DNA of 64,000 nt, from the NCBI GenBank assembly GCA_019358835.1, contig JAHHIH010000022.1:1-64000 (forward strand). Direction: 5' to 3'. This stretch comes from Tildeniella torsiva UHER 1998/13D (GTDB lineage Bacteria > Cyanobacteriota > Cyanobacteriia > Phormidesmidales > Phormidesmidaceae). This document shows positions 53,766 to 62,197 of this stretch, piece after piece (position 1 is the stretch's first letter; each line of letters opens with the position of its first letter). The notes below the pieces were generated by a model, which saw nothing but the letters and a program-made list of their open reading frames with translations, searched no databases and was not told where the DNA came from. The position numbers were made by a program, and so were the translations under genes.

Positions 53766-53924
53766 CTACTCGTCACGCATAATCCAGGTGGTCAACACCA
53801 GGGCCACACCGCCTATCAGCCAGGGTGAAGGTGCGAATAGCTGGCTGAGGTGAGTCAGGCTGTTGACCAGAATGGCGATCGCCTGGGAGGCCGCCACGCA
53901 GATCATCAGTATCACAAGTTCCAT
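53766..53924 (-). CDS. Small membrane protein (52 residues)
   Basis: An ATG at 53924 opens 52 codons with two hydrophobic helices (about 2-22 and 32-48) and a short charged tail, MRDE. A strong AGGAGG lies 8 bases before the ATG, the best Shine-Dalgarno in the neighbourhood, which supports expression. It resembles no family that I know. It ends 18 bases from the bactofilin stop, in convergent orientation. Confidence 0.6.
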   Translation of the reverse strand: MELVILMICVAASQAIAILVNSLTHLSQLFAPSPWLIGGVALVLTTWIMRDE

Positions 53925-54075
53925 GGCTGAAGCCTCCTGGGGGTGCGGGCAGCGCTAGATAGGGTGCCAACGGCTGGTTGGTGTAACGGAAGACAGTTGC
54001 AGTATCTGTCTATTATGTCCACCGCTCACGACAATTACCTAGCACCATAGAACTGAACCGTAGGAGGCTGGGGCC

Positions 54076-54558
54076 ATGGCCATCAACTATCAACAACGTG
54101 GAGCACTGGCGCTAGCCGCAGGGCTGGCAACGGGTCTACTGGCAGTCCTCCCCTCCCTAGCCCAGCAGGCCAACTTCGAGTCTTTGACGCTGTCTGGGGC
54201 TACCCCCACCGCCAGCGTTAGCGGTTTCACCAACGGTATTTCTGCGCTGTCTAGCATTGCTGGGCGCGATCGCAACGGCACCATCTGCGCCGGGTTCGCC
54301 GATACCGCCCCCGATCACATCATGGTTTTACAGCAAGACTTCGCCACCCTAACGCTCCAGGTCAACAGCGGCGGCAACGATACCAGTCTTCTAGTTCAAG
54401 GGCCTGATGGCACCGTGCGCTGTGGCGACGACACCGACCGTCGTAATCCCGACGCCCGAGTCCAAGACCAAAACTGGCCAGCAGGTACCTACAGCGTCTG
54501 GGTTGGCTCCCACCAGCAGGGTCAGCGCTACAACTACTCCCTCAGCACAACTCCATAG
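54076..54558 (+). CDS. Secreted protein with PPC-like beta domain
   Basis: The 160-residue protein has a signal peptide (about 1-30, cleavage near SLAQQ). The mature part is a beta-sandwich with features of bacterial pre-peptidase C-terminal domains: HIMVLQQDFATLTLQVNSGG, DTSLLVQGPDGTVRCGDD and AGTYSVWVGSHQ. Such proteins are exported in cyanobacteria but have no known function. Two Cys could form a disulphide. The ATG follows GTAGGAGGCTGGGGCC. Confidence 0.75.
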   Translation: MAINYQQRGALALAAGLATGLLAVLPSLAQQANFESLTLSGATPTASVSGFTNGISALSSIAGRDRNGTICAGFADTAPDHIMVLQQDFATLTLQVNSGGNDTSLLVQGPDGTVRCGDDTDRRNPDARVQDQNWPAGTYSVWVGSHQQGQRYNYSLSTTP

Positions 54559-54682
54559 GGCCAAGACCTGTCTTTCGGTGCCGGGCTGTAATGTTTACGC
54601 TGGAGTAATCCACACCTGCTAAAGGTGTTGGTCAATGACAGGCCCACGTTAGGATGGTAGGGCTGCAGTTAACTCATTGCCT

Positions 54683-55420
54683 GTGCTCACCACCCTGCTT
54701 GTCGATTTTCGCATCGTCTTCGAGCGTGACCCAGCGGCCCGTAACTGGCTAGAGGTGCTGACCTGCTACCCTGGCCTGCATGCCTTAGCCCTACACCGCT
54801 TCAGCCACTGGCTGTGGGGCCTGGGCCTGCCCGTGCTGCCGCGCCTCATTTCCCACCTGGCGCGGTTCCTCACCGGCATTGAAATTCACCCAGGGGCGAC
54901 CATTGGCAAAGGGGTATTTATTGACCACGGTATGGGCGTGGTCATTGGGGAAACCGCCATCGTTGGCGACTACGCCTTGATCTACCAGGGCGTAACCCTG
55001 GGGGGTACCGGCAAAGAAATTGGCAAGCGCCACCCTACCCTAGGCGACAACGTGGTCGTGGGGGCGGGGGCTAAGGTACTGGGCAACATATACCTCGGGC
55101 ACAATGTGCGAATTGGGGCCGGTTCAGTGGTGCTGCGAGAAGTGCCCTCTGACTGCACGGTGGTAGGGGTGCCTGGTCGCATCGTTTACCGAGCCGGTGA
55201 GCGGGTCGAACCCCTAGAGCACGGTCGCCTACCCGACTCCGAGGCCCAAGTGATTCGCGCTCTGCTCGATCGCATTGAATCCCTAGAGAAAGAAGTGCAG
55301 GCCCTCGGTCAAGTAAGCCGTGAACCTGTTTTAGTCGGTGTAGCTCGCTCCCAAGACGGCGTTCACTGCCGCTTACAAGACCGCGTCATCGAAGAATTTC
55401 TAGACGGCAGCGGTATTTAA
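54683..55420 (+). CDS. cysE: Serine O-acetyltransferase
   Basis: The 245-residue enzyme makes O-acetylserine for cysteine synthesis. It has the N-terminal [19 protein letters not shown] helices, then a left-handed parallel beta-helix of hexapeptide repeats ([51 protein letters not shown]). GTG at 54683 starts the protein just before the DFR segment; a TTG two codons earlier is possible. C-terminal residues are more variable. It is monocistronic. Confidence 0.93.
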   Translation: MLTTLLVDFRIVFERDPAARNWLEVLTCYPGLHALALHRFSHWLWGLGLPVLPRLISHLARFLTGIEIHPGATIGKGVFIDHGMGVVIGETAIVGDYALIYQGVTLGGTGKEIGKRHPTLGDNVVVGAGAKVLGNIYLGHNVRIGAGSVVLREVPSDCTVVGVPGRIVYRAGERVEPLEHGRLPDSEAQVIRALLDRIESLEKEVQALGQVSREPVLVGVARSQDGVHCRLQDRVIEEFLDGSGI

Positions 55421-55484
55421 TGAGTACCCTCTAGCCGTTATTCAAAGCCAAAGCAGTTCTGCCAGATAGTCAGCCTTAAGAGAA

Positions 55485-55515
55485 GATCCGACTTGACAAT
55501 CCGCCAAGCCGGATC
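55485..55515 (+). terminator. Possible cysE terminator hairpin
   Basis: GATCCG-A-CTTG pairs with CAAG-C-CGGATC over a 9-base loop, 65 bases after the cysE stop. The trailing sequence is only partly T-rich, so termination is uncertain. Confidence 0.4.
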
Positions 55516-55866
55516 CGTTTCTTAGCACAAAAAAGAGTTCCGCAATAGTGCGTAGAAAATGCTGACCTACCAGCGCAAATGTAATGAATCGATTACAGAA
55601 TTTGGCGACTCAAATCGAAGATTCTTCTCGACCGTGATCGGCATTAGGGTCCCTATCCACACTTTAGGTACTCCCGAAAATTTACGTTGTTATTCTTTAT
55701 AAAGGGAGAAAATGCGGAGCAGGAAGATAGTTCATCTGTTCTAATAAGCCAATTTTTGCGCGATCGCGCTCAATTTTGAACTGCTCGTTTTGATTGCGGC
55801 TTAAGCATTTCAGCCCATTCAAGGGTTTTCCGCAAAGTTGGGGTGGTACATCACCTGGCATTGCAG

Positions 55867-55977
55867 TTAAAATTGAGGGGCCATGGCGGCGCTGATGTAT
55901 TTCTCTAGATAGAGGCGGCGGCGAGCCCGGGCTAACAGCACCAAGCCAGTGTCGTAAACGTCTAGGTGGCTAGGCAC
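55867..55977 (-). CDS. Very small possible protein (36 residues)
   Basis: A GTG at 55977 opens 36 codons whose product, VPSHLDVYDTGLVLLARARR then RLYLEKYISAAM, looks amphipathic and basic. I do not recognise it, and the start codon is weak. It lies in the leader region of rpoD on the opposite strand. Confidence 0.25.
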   Translation of the reverse strand: MPSHLDVYDTGLVLLARARRRLYLEKYISAAMAPQF

Positions 55978-56100
55978 TGATCACTGGGTTTCTAAAAAAT
56001 AGATCCGCACTTTTTCGGAACTGTGGGCATCTATCCAACGGAGCTGTTAATCTGATCACAGTCTTTGTCTTTCAATTTTAAGGAGCACGAGGATCGCGGC

Positions 56101-57240
56101 ATGACCCAAGCAAATCATCTGCTCGGCACCATCAACCCTGAAACTGAACTCGATCTACTGATCGACGGTAATGATAGTGACGAGAATTTTGTTGCCCAAG
56201 ATGACGAGGCCGGCGCCGATGACAAAGCGCCGAAGGGGAAAGTAACCCGCCGCCGAGCTCAAACTAAAAAGCGCCACTACACCGAAGACTCCATTCGTCT
56301 CTACCTGCAAGAGATTGGCCGTATTCGACTGCTGCGGGCCGAAGAAGAAATTGAGCTAGCCCGCAAAATCGCTGACCTGCTTAAGCTAGAGCGCATTCAA
56401 GACGAGCTGTTCGACTCCCTTGAACGGGAGCCGTCTGACATTGAGTGGGCTGCCGCCGTTGGCCAAGACGAAGGCAAAGACTACACCGTGGCCAGCTTCC
56501 GCCACCGTCTGCACATTGGTCGCCGCGCTAAAGACAAGATGGTGCAGTCAAACCTGCGTCTGGTTGTCTCGATCGCCAAGAAATACATGAACCGTGGTCT
56601 CTCCTTCCAGGATTTAATTCAGGAAGGGAGTTTGGGCCTAATCCGCGCCGCCGAGAAATTTGACCACGAGAAGGGCTACAAGTTCTCCACCTACGCCACC
56701 TGGTGGATTCGCCAGGCCATTACCCGGGCGATCGCCGATCAGTCGCGCACCATTCGCCTACCGGTTCACCTCTACGAGACCATTTCTCGCATTAAGAAAA
56801 CCACCAAGCTGCTCTCCCAAGAGCTAGGCCGCAAGCCAACCGAAGAAGAAATCGCCACTCGCATGGAAATGACCATCGAGAAGCTGCGGTTTATTGCCAA
56901 GTCGGCCCAGTTGCCCATCTCCCTCGAAACCCCCATCGGTAAAGAAGAAGACTCTCGCCTCGGCGACTTCATTGAGTCTGACGGCGAAACCCCCGAAGAC
57001 CAAGTGTCTAAGAGCCTGCTGCGGGAAGACCTAGAGAGTGTCTTGGGCACCCTCAGCCCCCGCGAGCGCGATGTGCTGCGTCTACGCTATGGTCTCGACG
57101 ATGGCCGGATGAAGACCCTGGAAGAAATTGGCCAGATCTTTAACGTCACCCGCGAGCGCATTCGTCAGATCGAAGCCAAGGCTCTACGCAAGCTGCGTCA
57201 CCCCAACCGCAACAGCATTCTAAAAGAGTACATTCGCTAA
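56101..57240 (+). CDS. rpoD: RNA polymerase principal sigma factor (SigA/RpoD)
   Basis: The 379-residue protein is the group 1 sigma factor of cyanobacteria. It has an acidic N-terminus, region 1.2 ([19 protein letters not shown]), regions 2.1-2.4 ([49 protein letters not shown]), region 3 and region 4 ([20 protein letters not shown], then the [23 protein letters not shown]). The start at 56101 ([11 protein letters not shown]) matches relatives; a TTG-started extension is rejected. A terminator follows. Confidence 0.96.
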   Translation: MTQANHLLGTINPETELDLLIDGNDSDENFVAQDDEAGADDKAPKGKVTRRRAQTKKRHYTEDSIRLYLQEIGRIRLLRAEEEIELARKIADLLKLERIQDELFDSLEREPSDIEWAAAVGQDEGKDYTVASFRHRLHIGRRAKDKMVQSNLRLVVSIAKKYMNRGLSFQDLIQEGSLGLIRAAEKFDHEKGYKFSTYATWWIRQAITRAIADQSRTIRLPVHLYETISRIKKTTKLLSQELGRKPTEEEIATRMEMTIEKLRFIAKSAQLPISLETPIGKEEDSRLGDFIESDGETPEDQVSKSLLREDLESVLGTLSPRERDVLRLRYGLDDGRMKTLEEIGQIFNVTRERIRQIEAKALRKLRHPNRNSILKEYIR

Positions 57241-57273
57241 AATTGTTCTAAGTTTTAGCCCTCCAGACTGAAC

Positions 57274-57301
57274 AAAAGGCTGCCCAAAGGCAGCCTTTTT
57301 A
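57274..57301 (+). terminator. Intrinsic terminator of rpoD
   Basis: AAAGGCTGCC pairs exactly with GGCAGCCTTT around CAAA, followed by a T-run, 34 bases after the rpoD stop. Confidence 0.9.
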
Positions 57302-57493
57302 GTTGTTAGATAACGGCTACTCCATTCTGTCAACCATCCCTATAGCCCCGGCACCCCAAACGGAAGGGAGAGGTGAAACTAGCCCCCTGATTTGAACTCG
57401 CCTTAGGGAAGCAAGGGTGCTAGCATCGGATTTGGTGTTAGTACTGACTTACCCAAAGGTTTGTTGCTAGGGTGGACAGATTGCCGCTCAGTT

Positions 57494-57507
57494 GGTACAC
57501 TTGTTCC
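57494..57507. promoter_or_regulatory. SOS box (LexA operator) upstream of lexA
   Basis: GGTACACTTGTTCC fits the cyanobacterial SOS consensus RGTACNNNDGTWCB at every position and lies 33 bases before the lexA ATG. It points to autoregulation of lexA. Confidence 0.7.
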
Positions 57508-57539
57508 ATGACATGACCCAACGCCGTGGCTAAATCCCT

Positions 57540-58154
57540 ATGGAATCCTTAACAACCGCCCAACAGGAGCTCTACGACTGGCTAGTTGAGTATATCCGGG
57601 CCAATCAGCACTCCCCCTCCATTCGCCAAATGATGCGGGCGATGAACCTACGCTCCCCCGCTCCCATTCAGAGTCGCCTAGAGCACCTCAAGAATAAGGG
57701 CTACATTGAGTGGAGCGAGGGCAAAGCGCGCACCATTCGCGTTCGGGATGACGTTCGGGGAGTGCCCATTCTTGGCACTATTGCCGCTGGTTTTGTCAAC
57801 GAAGCGTTTACCGACACCGTGGAGCGCCTTGACCTCAACGGGCTGCCTATTCAGTCTGGTGACTACGCCCTCAAGGTCACCGGAGACAGCATGATTGAGG
57901 CCATGATCCAAGATGGGGATGTGGTGATTATGCGGCCGGTAAAAGATCCCCAGGGCATTCGGGAAGGCACTATTGTGGCAGCTCGGGTGGAGAGCGGCAC
58001 CACCCTCAAGTCGTTCCACCGCCAGGGTAATCAGGTGCATCTCAAACCCGCTAACCCCAACTATCCAGTTATGGAGTTTCCAGCGGACTTGGTAGATGTA
58101 CAGGGACGATTAGTGGCGGTGTGGCGCGGTATCGATCCAGACTTTACCGTTTGA
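57540..58154 (+). CDS. lexA: LexA repressor
   Basis: The 204-residue protein has a winged HTH N-terminal domain (about 1-65: SPSIRQMMRAMNLRSPAPIQ) and a C-terminal S24 peptidase domain. The residues for RecA-stimulated self-cleavage are all present: the Ala83-Gly84 bond in GTIAAGF, catalytic Ser117 in TGDSMIEAM and Lys157 in GTTLKSF. Some cyanobacterial LexA proteins lack these, so this one should still control a classical SOS response. A matching operator lies upstream. Confidence 0.95.
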   Translation: MESLTTAQQELYDWLVEYIRANQHSPSIRQMMRAMNLRSPAPIQSRLEHLKNKGYIEWSEGKARTIRVRDDVRGVPILGTIAAGFVNEAFTDTVERLDLNGLPIQSGDYALKVTGDSMIEAMIQDGDVVIMRPVKDPQGIREGTIVAARVESGTTLKSFHRQGNQVHLKPANPNYPVMEFPADLVDVQGRLVAVWRGIDPDFTV

Positions 58155-58188
58155 CGTCTTCCAAATTTCAAGCGACTAGTGCTCCTGG

Positions 58189-58219
58189 CCGCTGTTGTTA
58201 ACCACAACAGCGGTTTTTT
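58189..58219 (+). terminator. Intrinsic terminator of lexA
   Basis: CCGCTGTTGT pairs with ACAACAGCGG around TAACC, followed by TTTTTT, 35 bases after the lexA stop. Confidence 0.88.
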
Positions 58220-58239
58220 GATTAACGGACGGTGGAGTT

Positions 58240-58345
58240 ATACCAAATCCGACTCACAAAACCCCGATTCGCAACCGATACCTGGTAGGGAGCATTGCAG
58301 TGCAATGCCCCTACGAATCGGGGGTATATAGACAGGATTTGGTAT
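58240..58345. repeat. MITE-like element, family 1, copy 2
   Basis: The ends ATACCAAATCC (58240-58250) and GGATTTGGTAT (58335-58345) are exact complements, as in copy 1. The interior also folds back: ACCCCGATTCG with CGAATCGGGGGT, and GTAGGG with CCCTAC around GCATTGCAGTGCAATGC. Both copies are preceded by GTTA and followed by TA. As in copy 1, the right end abuts the TAA stop of a minus-strand gene. Confidence 0.8.
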
Positions 58346-58881
58346 TATTCAGGCTTTATCCGCGAGAGGGCGGCTTCAGAGTCCGGTTCTAGTGCGGCCA
58401 CAGGTGGGTGGGTAAGGCAGTGGAGGCATTGCGCCAATGTCTCTCGCACCGACTCGTGGGTATATTCATCGTCGGGATGGGCGGGTTGACCGGGCTGCTG
58501 AAAATAGGGGCGGCTATCGTAGAGCTGACCCCAGGTGACATCGGTTTGGCGCACCAGTTCGTAAAAGGTGGCGGGCGATCGCAGCACCGTTGCCAACAAA
58601 TCTTTCACGGCTTCGACAGGCTGCCCTATATACCGACTGAGGCGACTCTCATCATCCACCAGCCACTGCTCCAGCACCCGATGCAGCGCGCCGGGGCCAT
58701 CCACCAAAGATTCTTTAAGCGCTTGCTGCGCTCCGTGCCTAGCCTGCACCAGGCGCGGAATAGGAGATTCTCCTTTCATGAAGTTGCCCGCTTCCTGTCC
58801 AATGGCGTCCGCTAGGGTAAACGGGCGGCTCAGGCGCAGCTCCTGCTGAATGTCGGGGGCGTCGTCTTGTGCAGGAGGCAT
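58345..58881 (-). CDS. Uncharacterised protein downstream of lpxD
   Basis: The 178-residue protein is mostly helical and acidic, with LSRPFTLADAIGQEAGNFMKGESPIPRLVQA split near the N-terminus and VLRSPATFYELVRQTDVTWGQLYDSRPYFQQPG later. It resembles uncharacterised cyanobacterial proteins often found near lpxD. No membrane segment or catalytic motif is visible. I use the ATG at 58881, since the upstream part of the frame overlaps lpxD. Its TAA stop abuts the family 1 repeat. Confidence 0.65.
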   Translation of the reverse strand: MPPAQDDAPDIQQELRLSRPFTLADAIGQEAGNFMKGESPIPRLVQARHGAQQALKESLVDGPGALHRVLEQWLVDDESRLSRYIGQPVEAVKDLLATVLRSPATFYELVRQTDVTWGQLYDSRPYFQQPGQPAHPDDEYTHESVRETLAQCLHCLTHPPVAALEPDSEAALSRIKPE

Positions 58882-58900
58882 GGGCTGGCAGTCCTGGGGG

Positions 58901-59938
58901 CTAGGGCAGATGCTTTTGTAGGCGTTGGATGGTCTTGTACATTTCGGGCAGGCGACGGTATACCGCCGAGGCCTTGAGAAAGACTTTGTGGGGTAGAGCT
59001 GGCATGCCGGTGACGATCTCGCCAGGGGCCACGTCGCCGTGGATACCGGCCTTAGCAGTGGCGATCGCGCCGTCACCAATAGTAGCCTGGTTGGCAATGC
59101 CTACCTGACCCGCCAAAATCACCCGGTTGCCGATGGTAACACCTCCGGCCATGCCCACCTGACCGGCCATGACGACGCCCTCACCAACCTGGCAGCCGTG
59201 GGCAATGTGCACTAGGTTGTCAAGCTTGGTGCCGCGCCCGACGCGAGTCGTGCCGACGGCAGGGCGATCGATCGTGGAGTTGCTGCCCACCCGCACGCCA
59301 TCTTCGATGGTGACAATACCTGACTGCTCCATCTTCTCCCAGCCCTGGGCGGTGGGCACAAAGCCAAAGCCTTCGGCCCCAATGACAGCGCCACTGTGGA
59401 TAGAACAGTCGGCGCCTATTTGGGTGCGCTCATGGATGACGCAGTTGGCGTGGAGGACGGTGCGATCGCCCACCCGTGCATTGGGGTAGATCACCACGTT
59501 GGGGTGAATGCAGGCCCCTACTCCCAAATAGACACCGGCCTGAATTACCGCGTTGGCCCCAATGGAGACATTTTCGCCACAGACGGCGGTGGGGTCAACC
59601 ACGGCGCTCGGGTGAATGCCAGGGGCGGGCTGGTAGGGGGTATAGAACAACCCAATGGCGCGGGCAAAGGCCAATCGCGGGTCGGGAGTGCTCAGCCAGG
59701 CAATGCCGCGCTTGGTGGCCTTAGCCTGCAGCATTGAGTTCTGAGGCAAAATTAGGGCCCCTGCCTCGGTGGTCTCGACAAAGGTGGCAAACTTGTCGCC
59801 TTCGATGTAGCTCAGCATGCCGGACGAGGCCTGGTCAACGGCAGCCACCCCAGTAATATCGGGATCATGGCCAGGATTCGCCGTCAGACTAGAGGCAGCG
59901 GTAATCTGAATTTTGTCGGCAATGGTGCTGAACTTCAT
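58901..59938 (-). CDS. lpxD: UDP-3-O-acylglucosamine N-acyltransferase
   Basis: The 345-residue enzyme adds the N-linked acyl chain in lipid A synthesis. It has an N-terminal uridine-binding domain and the left-handed beta-helix of hexapeptides (HPSAVVDPTAVCGENVSIGA, HPNVVIYPNARVGDRTVLHA), the catalytic His in IHSGAVIGAEGFGF and VHIAHGCQVGEG. The C-terminal helix extension is typical. It follows rlmD and precedes an uncharacterised gene by 19 bases, so the three form an operon. Confidence 0.93.
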   Translation of the reverse strand: MKFSTIADKIQITAASSLTANPGHDPDITGVAAVDQASSGMLSYIEGDKFATFVETTEAGALILPQNSMLQAKATKRGIAWLSTPDPRLAFARAIGLFYTPYQPAPGIHPSAVVDPTAVCGENVSIGANAVIQAGVYLGVGACIHPNVVIYPNARVGDRTVLHANCVIHERTQIGADCSIHSGAVIGAEGFGFVPTAQGWEKMEQSGIVTIEDGVRVGSNSTIDRPAVGTTRVGRGTKLDNLVHIAHGCQVGEGVVMAGQVGMAGGVTIGNRVILAGQVGIANQATIGDGAIATAKAGIHGDVAPGEIVTGMPALPHKVFLKASAVYRRLPEMYKTIQRLQKHLP

Positions 59939-59975
59939 AGGAGCGGAGAGAAACGCAGTAAAACCAATCTGGCTT

Positions 59976-61343
59976 TTACGCTACCAGAAATGCGACGCAT
60001 TCTACGTGGGGGGTCTGGGGAAAGAAGTCGGCGGGCTGGGCTTTGACCAGGGTATAGCCGCCCTCGTCCCGCAGAATCTTGAGATCGCGGGCCAGGGTAG
60101 CAGGGTCACAGCTCATATAGACGATGCGAGGGGGATGAAGTTCGAGCAGGGCGTCGAGCATGGGGCGATCGCAGCCCTTGCGAGGCGGATCCAGCACTAC
60201 AATATCTACCGGATCACTCAGGCTAGCGGCCGCCTCGCTCAACAGTACCCCCACGTCTCCAGCCCGAAACTCAACATTGTCGATGCCGTTGAGCCCCGCA
60301 TTAGCCAAGCCCTGGGCAACGGCCTCGGCCTGAACCTCTAGCCCCATCACCCGCTTGGCCTTTTGAGCGAGGGGCAACGTGAGGGTACCAACGCCGCAGT
60401 AGGCGTCGATGATAGTTTCGCTGCCGGTGAGCTGAAGCTCGTCTAGAATCACCTGCAAGACCCGCTCGGCCTGCTCGGTGTTGACCTGAAAGAACGTGGT
60501 GGCGTGAATGCAAAACCGCAGTCCGGCAAAGATTTCTTCGATGTAGGGGACGCCGTCAATCACCAGGGTTTCGGCCCCAAAGATAGCGTTGGTTTTGTCG
60601 GGGTTGAGGTTGACGCACACGCCGACGAGGTCAGGGTAACGCTCTCGCCACTCCTGGGCCTGGAGTTCCACATCCTTGAGGTTGGGCGCGGTGGAGACCA
60701 GCGTCAGCAGCTGCTGCCCGGTACGGCGCCCTACCCGCAGCGACAGGTGGCGCAGCCGTCCCTGGTGCTTGCTTTCGTTATAAATTGACCAGCCTCGGTC
60801 TTGAAGGTCGCGCTTAATCTCGGCCAGCATTGGGTTGAGCCGCTCATCCTGCACGGGGCACTGGTTGAGGTTGACCAGTTTGTGGCTGCCCTGGCGAAAG
60901 TAGCCCGCTTTGACCTGGCCTTCGGGCGATCGCCCCAACGGGTAGGTGGCCTTATTGCGGTAGCCCAGGGGTGCGTCAGAACCCAAAATTGGCAATACTA
61001 GAGGATTCTCGAAACCACCAATGCGAGTAAAGGCATCGAGCACCTGCTGCTGTTTAGCCACCAGCTGAGCCGAGTAGCTAATCGACTGCCACTGGCAGCC
61101 GCCGCACTTGTCGGCCACAATACAGGCGGCTCGGATGCGATCGGGGGAAGGCGTCAGTAGCTGTCGCACCTTGGCTCGACCAAAGGTTGGTTTAGCCTGC
61201 ACCAGCCGTGCCCGCACCGTGTCGCCAGGCACGGTGTCGGGCACAAACACCACCCGCTCCTGCCAGCGGCCAATACCGTCGCCGCTGCTGCTCAGGTCGG
61301 TAATTTCCAGATCAAGGGTTTCCCCCTGCTGCCATTGATCCAC
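59976..61343 (-). CDS. rlmD: 23S rRNA (uracil-1939-C5)-methyltransferase
   Basis: The 455-residue enzyme has a TRAM domain (about 5-65: LDLEITDLSSSGDGIGRWQE, VPGDTVRARLVQ), an Fe-S cluster motif (CIVADKCGGCQWQ plus NQCPVQ), a SAM-binding domain (DAYCGVGTLTLPLAQKAKRV) and the catalytic Cys in YMSCDPATLARDL, with DPPRKG before it. These features define RlmD/RumA, using SAM to methylate U1939. I start at GTG 61343, since earlier codons run into non-protein-like sequence; this start is uncertain. Confidence 0.92.
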   Translation of the reverse strand: MDQWQQGETLDLEITDLSSSGDGIGRWQERVVFVPDTVPGDTVRARLVQAKPTFGRAKVRQLLTPSPDRIRAACIVADKCGGCQWQSISYSAQLVAKQQQVLDAFTRIGGFENPLVLPILGSDAPLGYRNKATYPLGRSPEGQVKAGYFRQGSHKLVNLNQCPVQDERLNPMLAEIKRDLQDRGWSIYNESKHQGRLRHLSLRVGRRTGQQLLTLVSTAPNLKDVELQAQEWRERYPDLVGVCVNLNPDKTNAIFGAETLVIDGVPYIEEIFAGLRFCIHATTFFQVNTEQAERVLQVILDELQLTGSETIIDAYCGVGTLTLPLAQKAKRVMGLEVQAEAVAQGLANAGLNGIDNVEFRAGDVGVLLSEAAASLSDPVDIVVLDPPRKGCDRPMLDALLELHPPRIVYMSCDPATLARDLKILRDEGGYTLVKAQPADFFPQTPHVECVAFLVA

Positions 61344-61566
61344 GACGGTGCTCCTGCTGTGCTGTGTCTTAATCTGCCTATCGACTGTAGCAAGGGACGT
61401 GCAGGATGGGGGGCAGCCGTGACCTAACGCAACCCTAAACGGGCTTTGACGTTGGGTCTTCAACGCCAAATTCCATCATCCCAACGCGGATATAATCCCG
61501 TGCAGCGGCCTCAATCCAGGCGATTTGAGAGCACAGGATTGAGACTTGTTACCGAACAGGTGTGTG

Positions 61567-62187
61567 CTAATCCCCATCCATGTGCTGATACAGTACCTGG
61601 GCCGCCGAATTTAGGGTAGAGCCAAAGACGAGTACCCCCTCCTCATGTCCCGCCATGATCAACATGCGCTTTTGATTCAAATCGCCATGCTGCAACAGCT
61701 GCTGCATAGCATAGGCCATTGCCGGGGTACCGTAGGGAACAGTGACCGCCGTGGTGGGCAGCACCCCCTGGTAACGCTGCCACAGATCGCGGTTGTGGAC
61801 ATGGATAATCGCCTGAATTGCGTCGCTGTAGTCGTATAGCGCTGCATGGGTCAGAGATTCCGATGAGGCCTTGATGGGGCCAATGCAGTGCAGGGTGTTG
61901 CGATCGATGTCCCAGTCATGCACCAGGGTGTAGTGGTGATCGGTGGTCTGGGCCAAATGGCCAGTCTGGGTACCAGAGACGGCAAAGCTGTGGGCCGATA
62001 GCCTGAGGCTGATATTGCCGTAGCCGATGCCGTTGGGATAGAGCCCAATTTGCTTGGCCTGCCATAGGCGATCGCGCCACGCTATCAACTCAGCCAACTG
62101 GGATGCGGCCACCGGGGCACCCGGCGTCCACTGGCAGACATATTTAATGACGCCCTCATCCATGACGCCTTCACTGGAGGTGGTCAT
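61567..62187 (-). CDS. Class II aldolase-family protein, probable methionine-salvage dehydratase (MtnB-like)
   Basis: The 206-residue protein has the class II aldolase/adducin Zn motif, IIHVHNRDLW (His-x-His) and a later HEEGVLVFG. A SGTQTGHL loop and a DWDIDRN segment are typical. Its gene lies 10 bases downstream of mtnA on the same strand, which suggests methylthioribulose 1-phosphate dehydration in methionine salvage. Substrate assignment is inferred from context; other class II aldolases are possible. Confidence 0.8.
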   Translation of the reverse strand: MTTSSEGVMDEGVIKYVCQWTPGAPVAASQLAELIAWRDRLWQAKQIGLYPNGIGYGNISLRLSAHSFAVSGTQTGHLAQTTDHHYTLVHDWDIDRNTLHCIGPIKASSESLTHAALYDYSDAIQAIIHVHNRDLWQRYQGVLPTTAVTVPYGTPAMAYAMQQLLQHGDLNQKRMLIMAGHEEGVLVFGSTLNSAAQVLYQHMDGD

Positions 62188-62197
62188 GGTCTGGCCC

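Larger units (their letters stand above)
55421..56100. other. Long region between cysE and rpoD
   Basis: No convincing gene is seen except a weak 36-codon minus-strand frame (55867-55977). An imperfect hairpin, GATCCGACTTG with CAAGCCGGATC (55485-55515), may end cysE transcription. A long leader is common for cyanobacterial principal sigma factor genes. Promoters were not identified with confidence. Confidence 0.4.

Noticed and set aside
57428-57440. GGATTTGGTGTTA, resembling a family 1 repeat end upstream of lexA
   Set aside because: No partner end is found within 150 bases on either side and one position differs, so it could be chance. It might be a remnant, but I do not list it.
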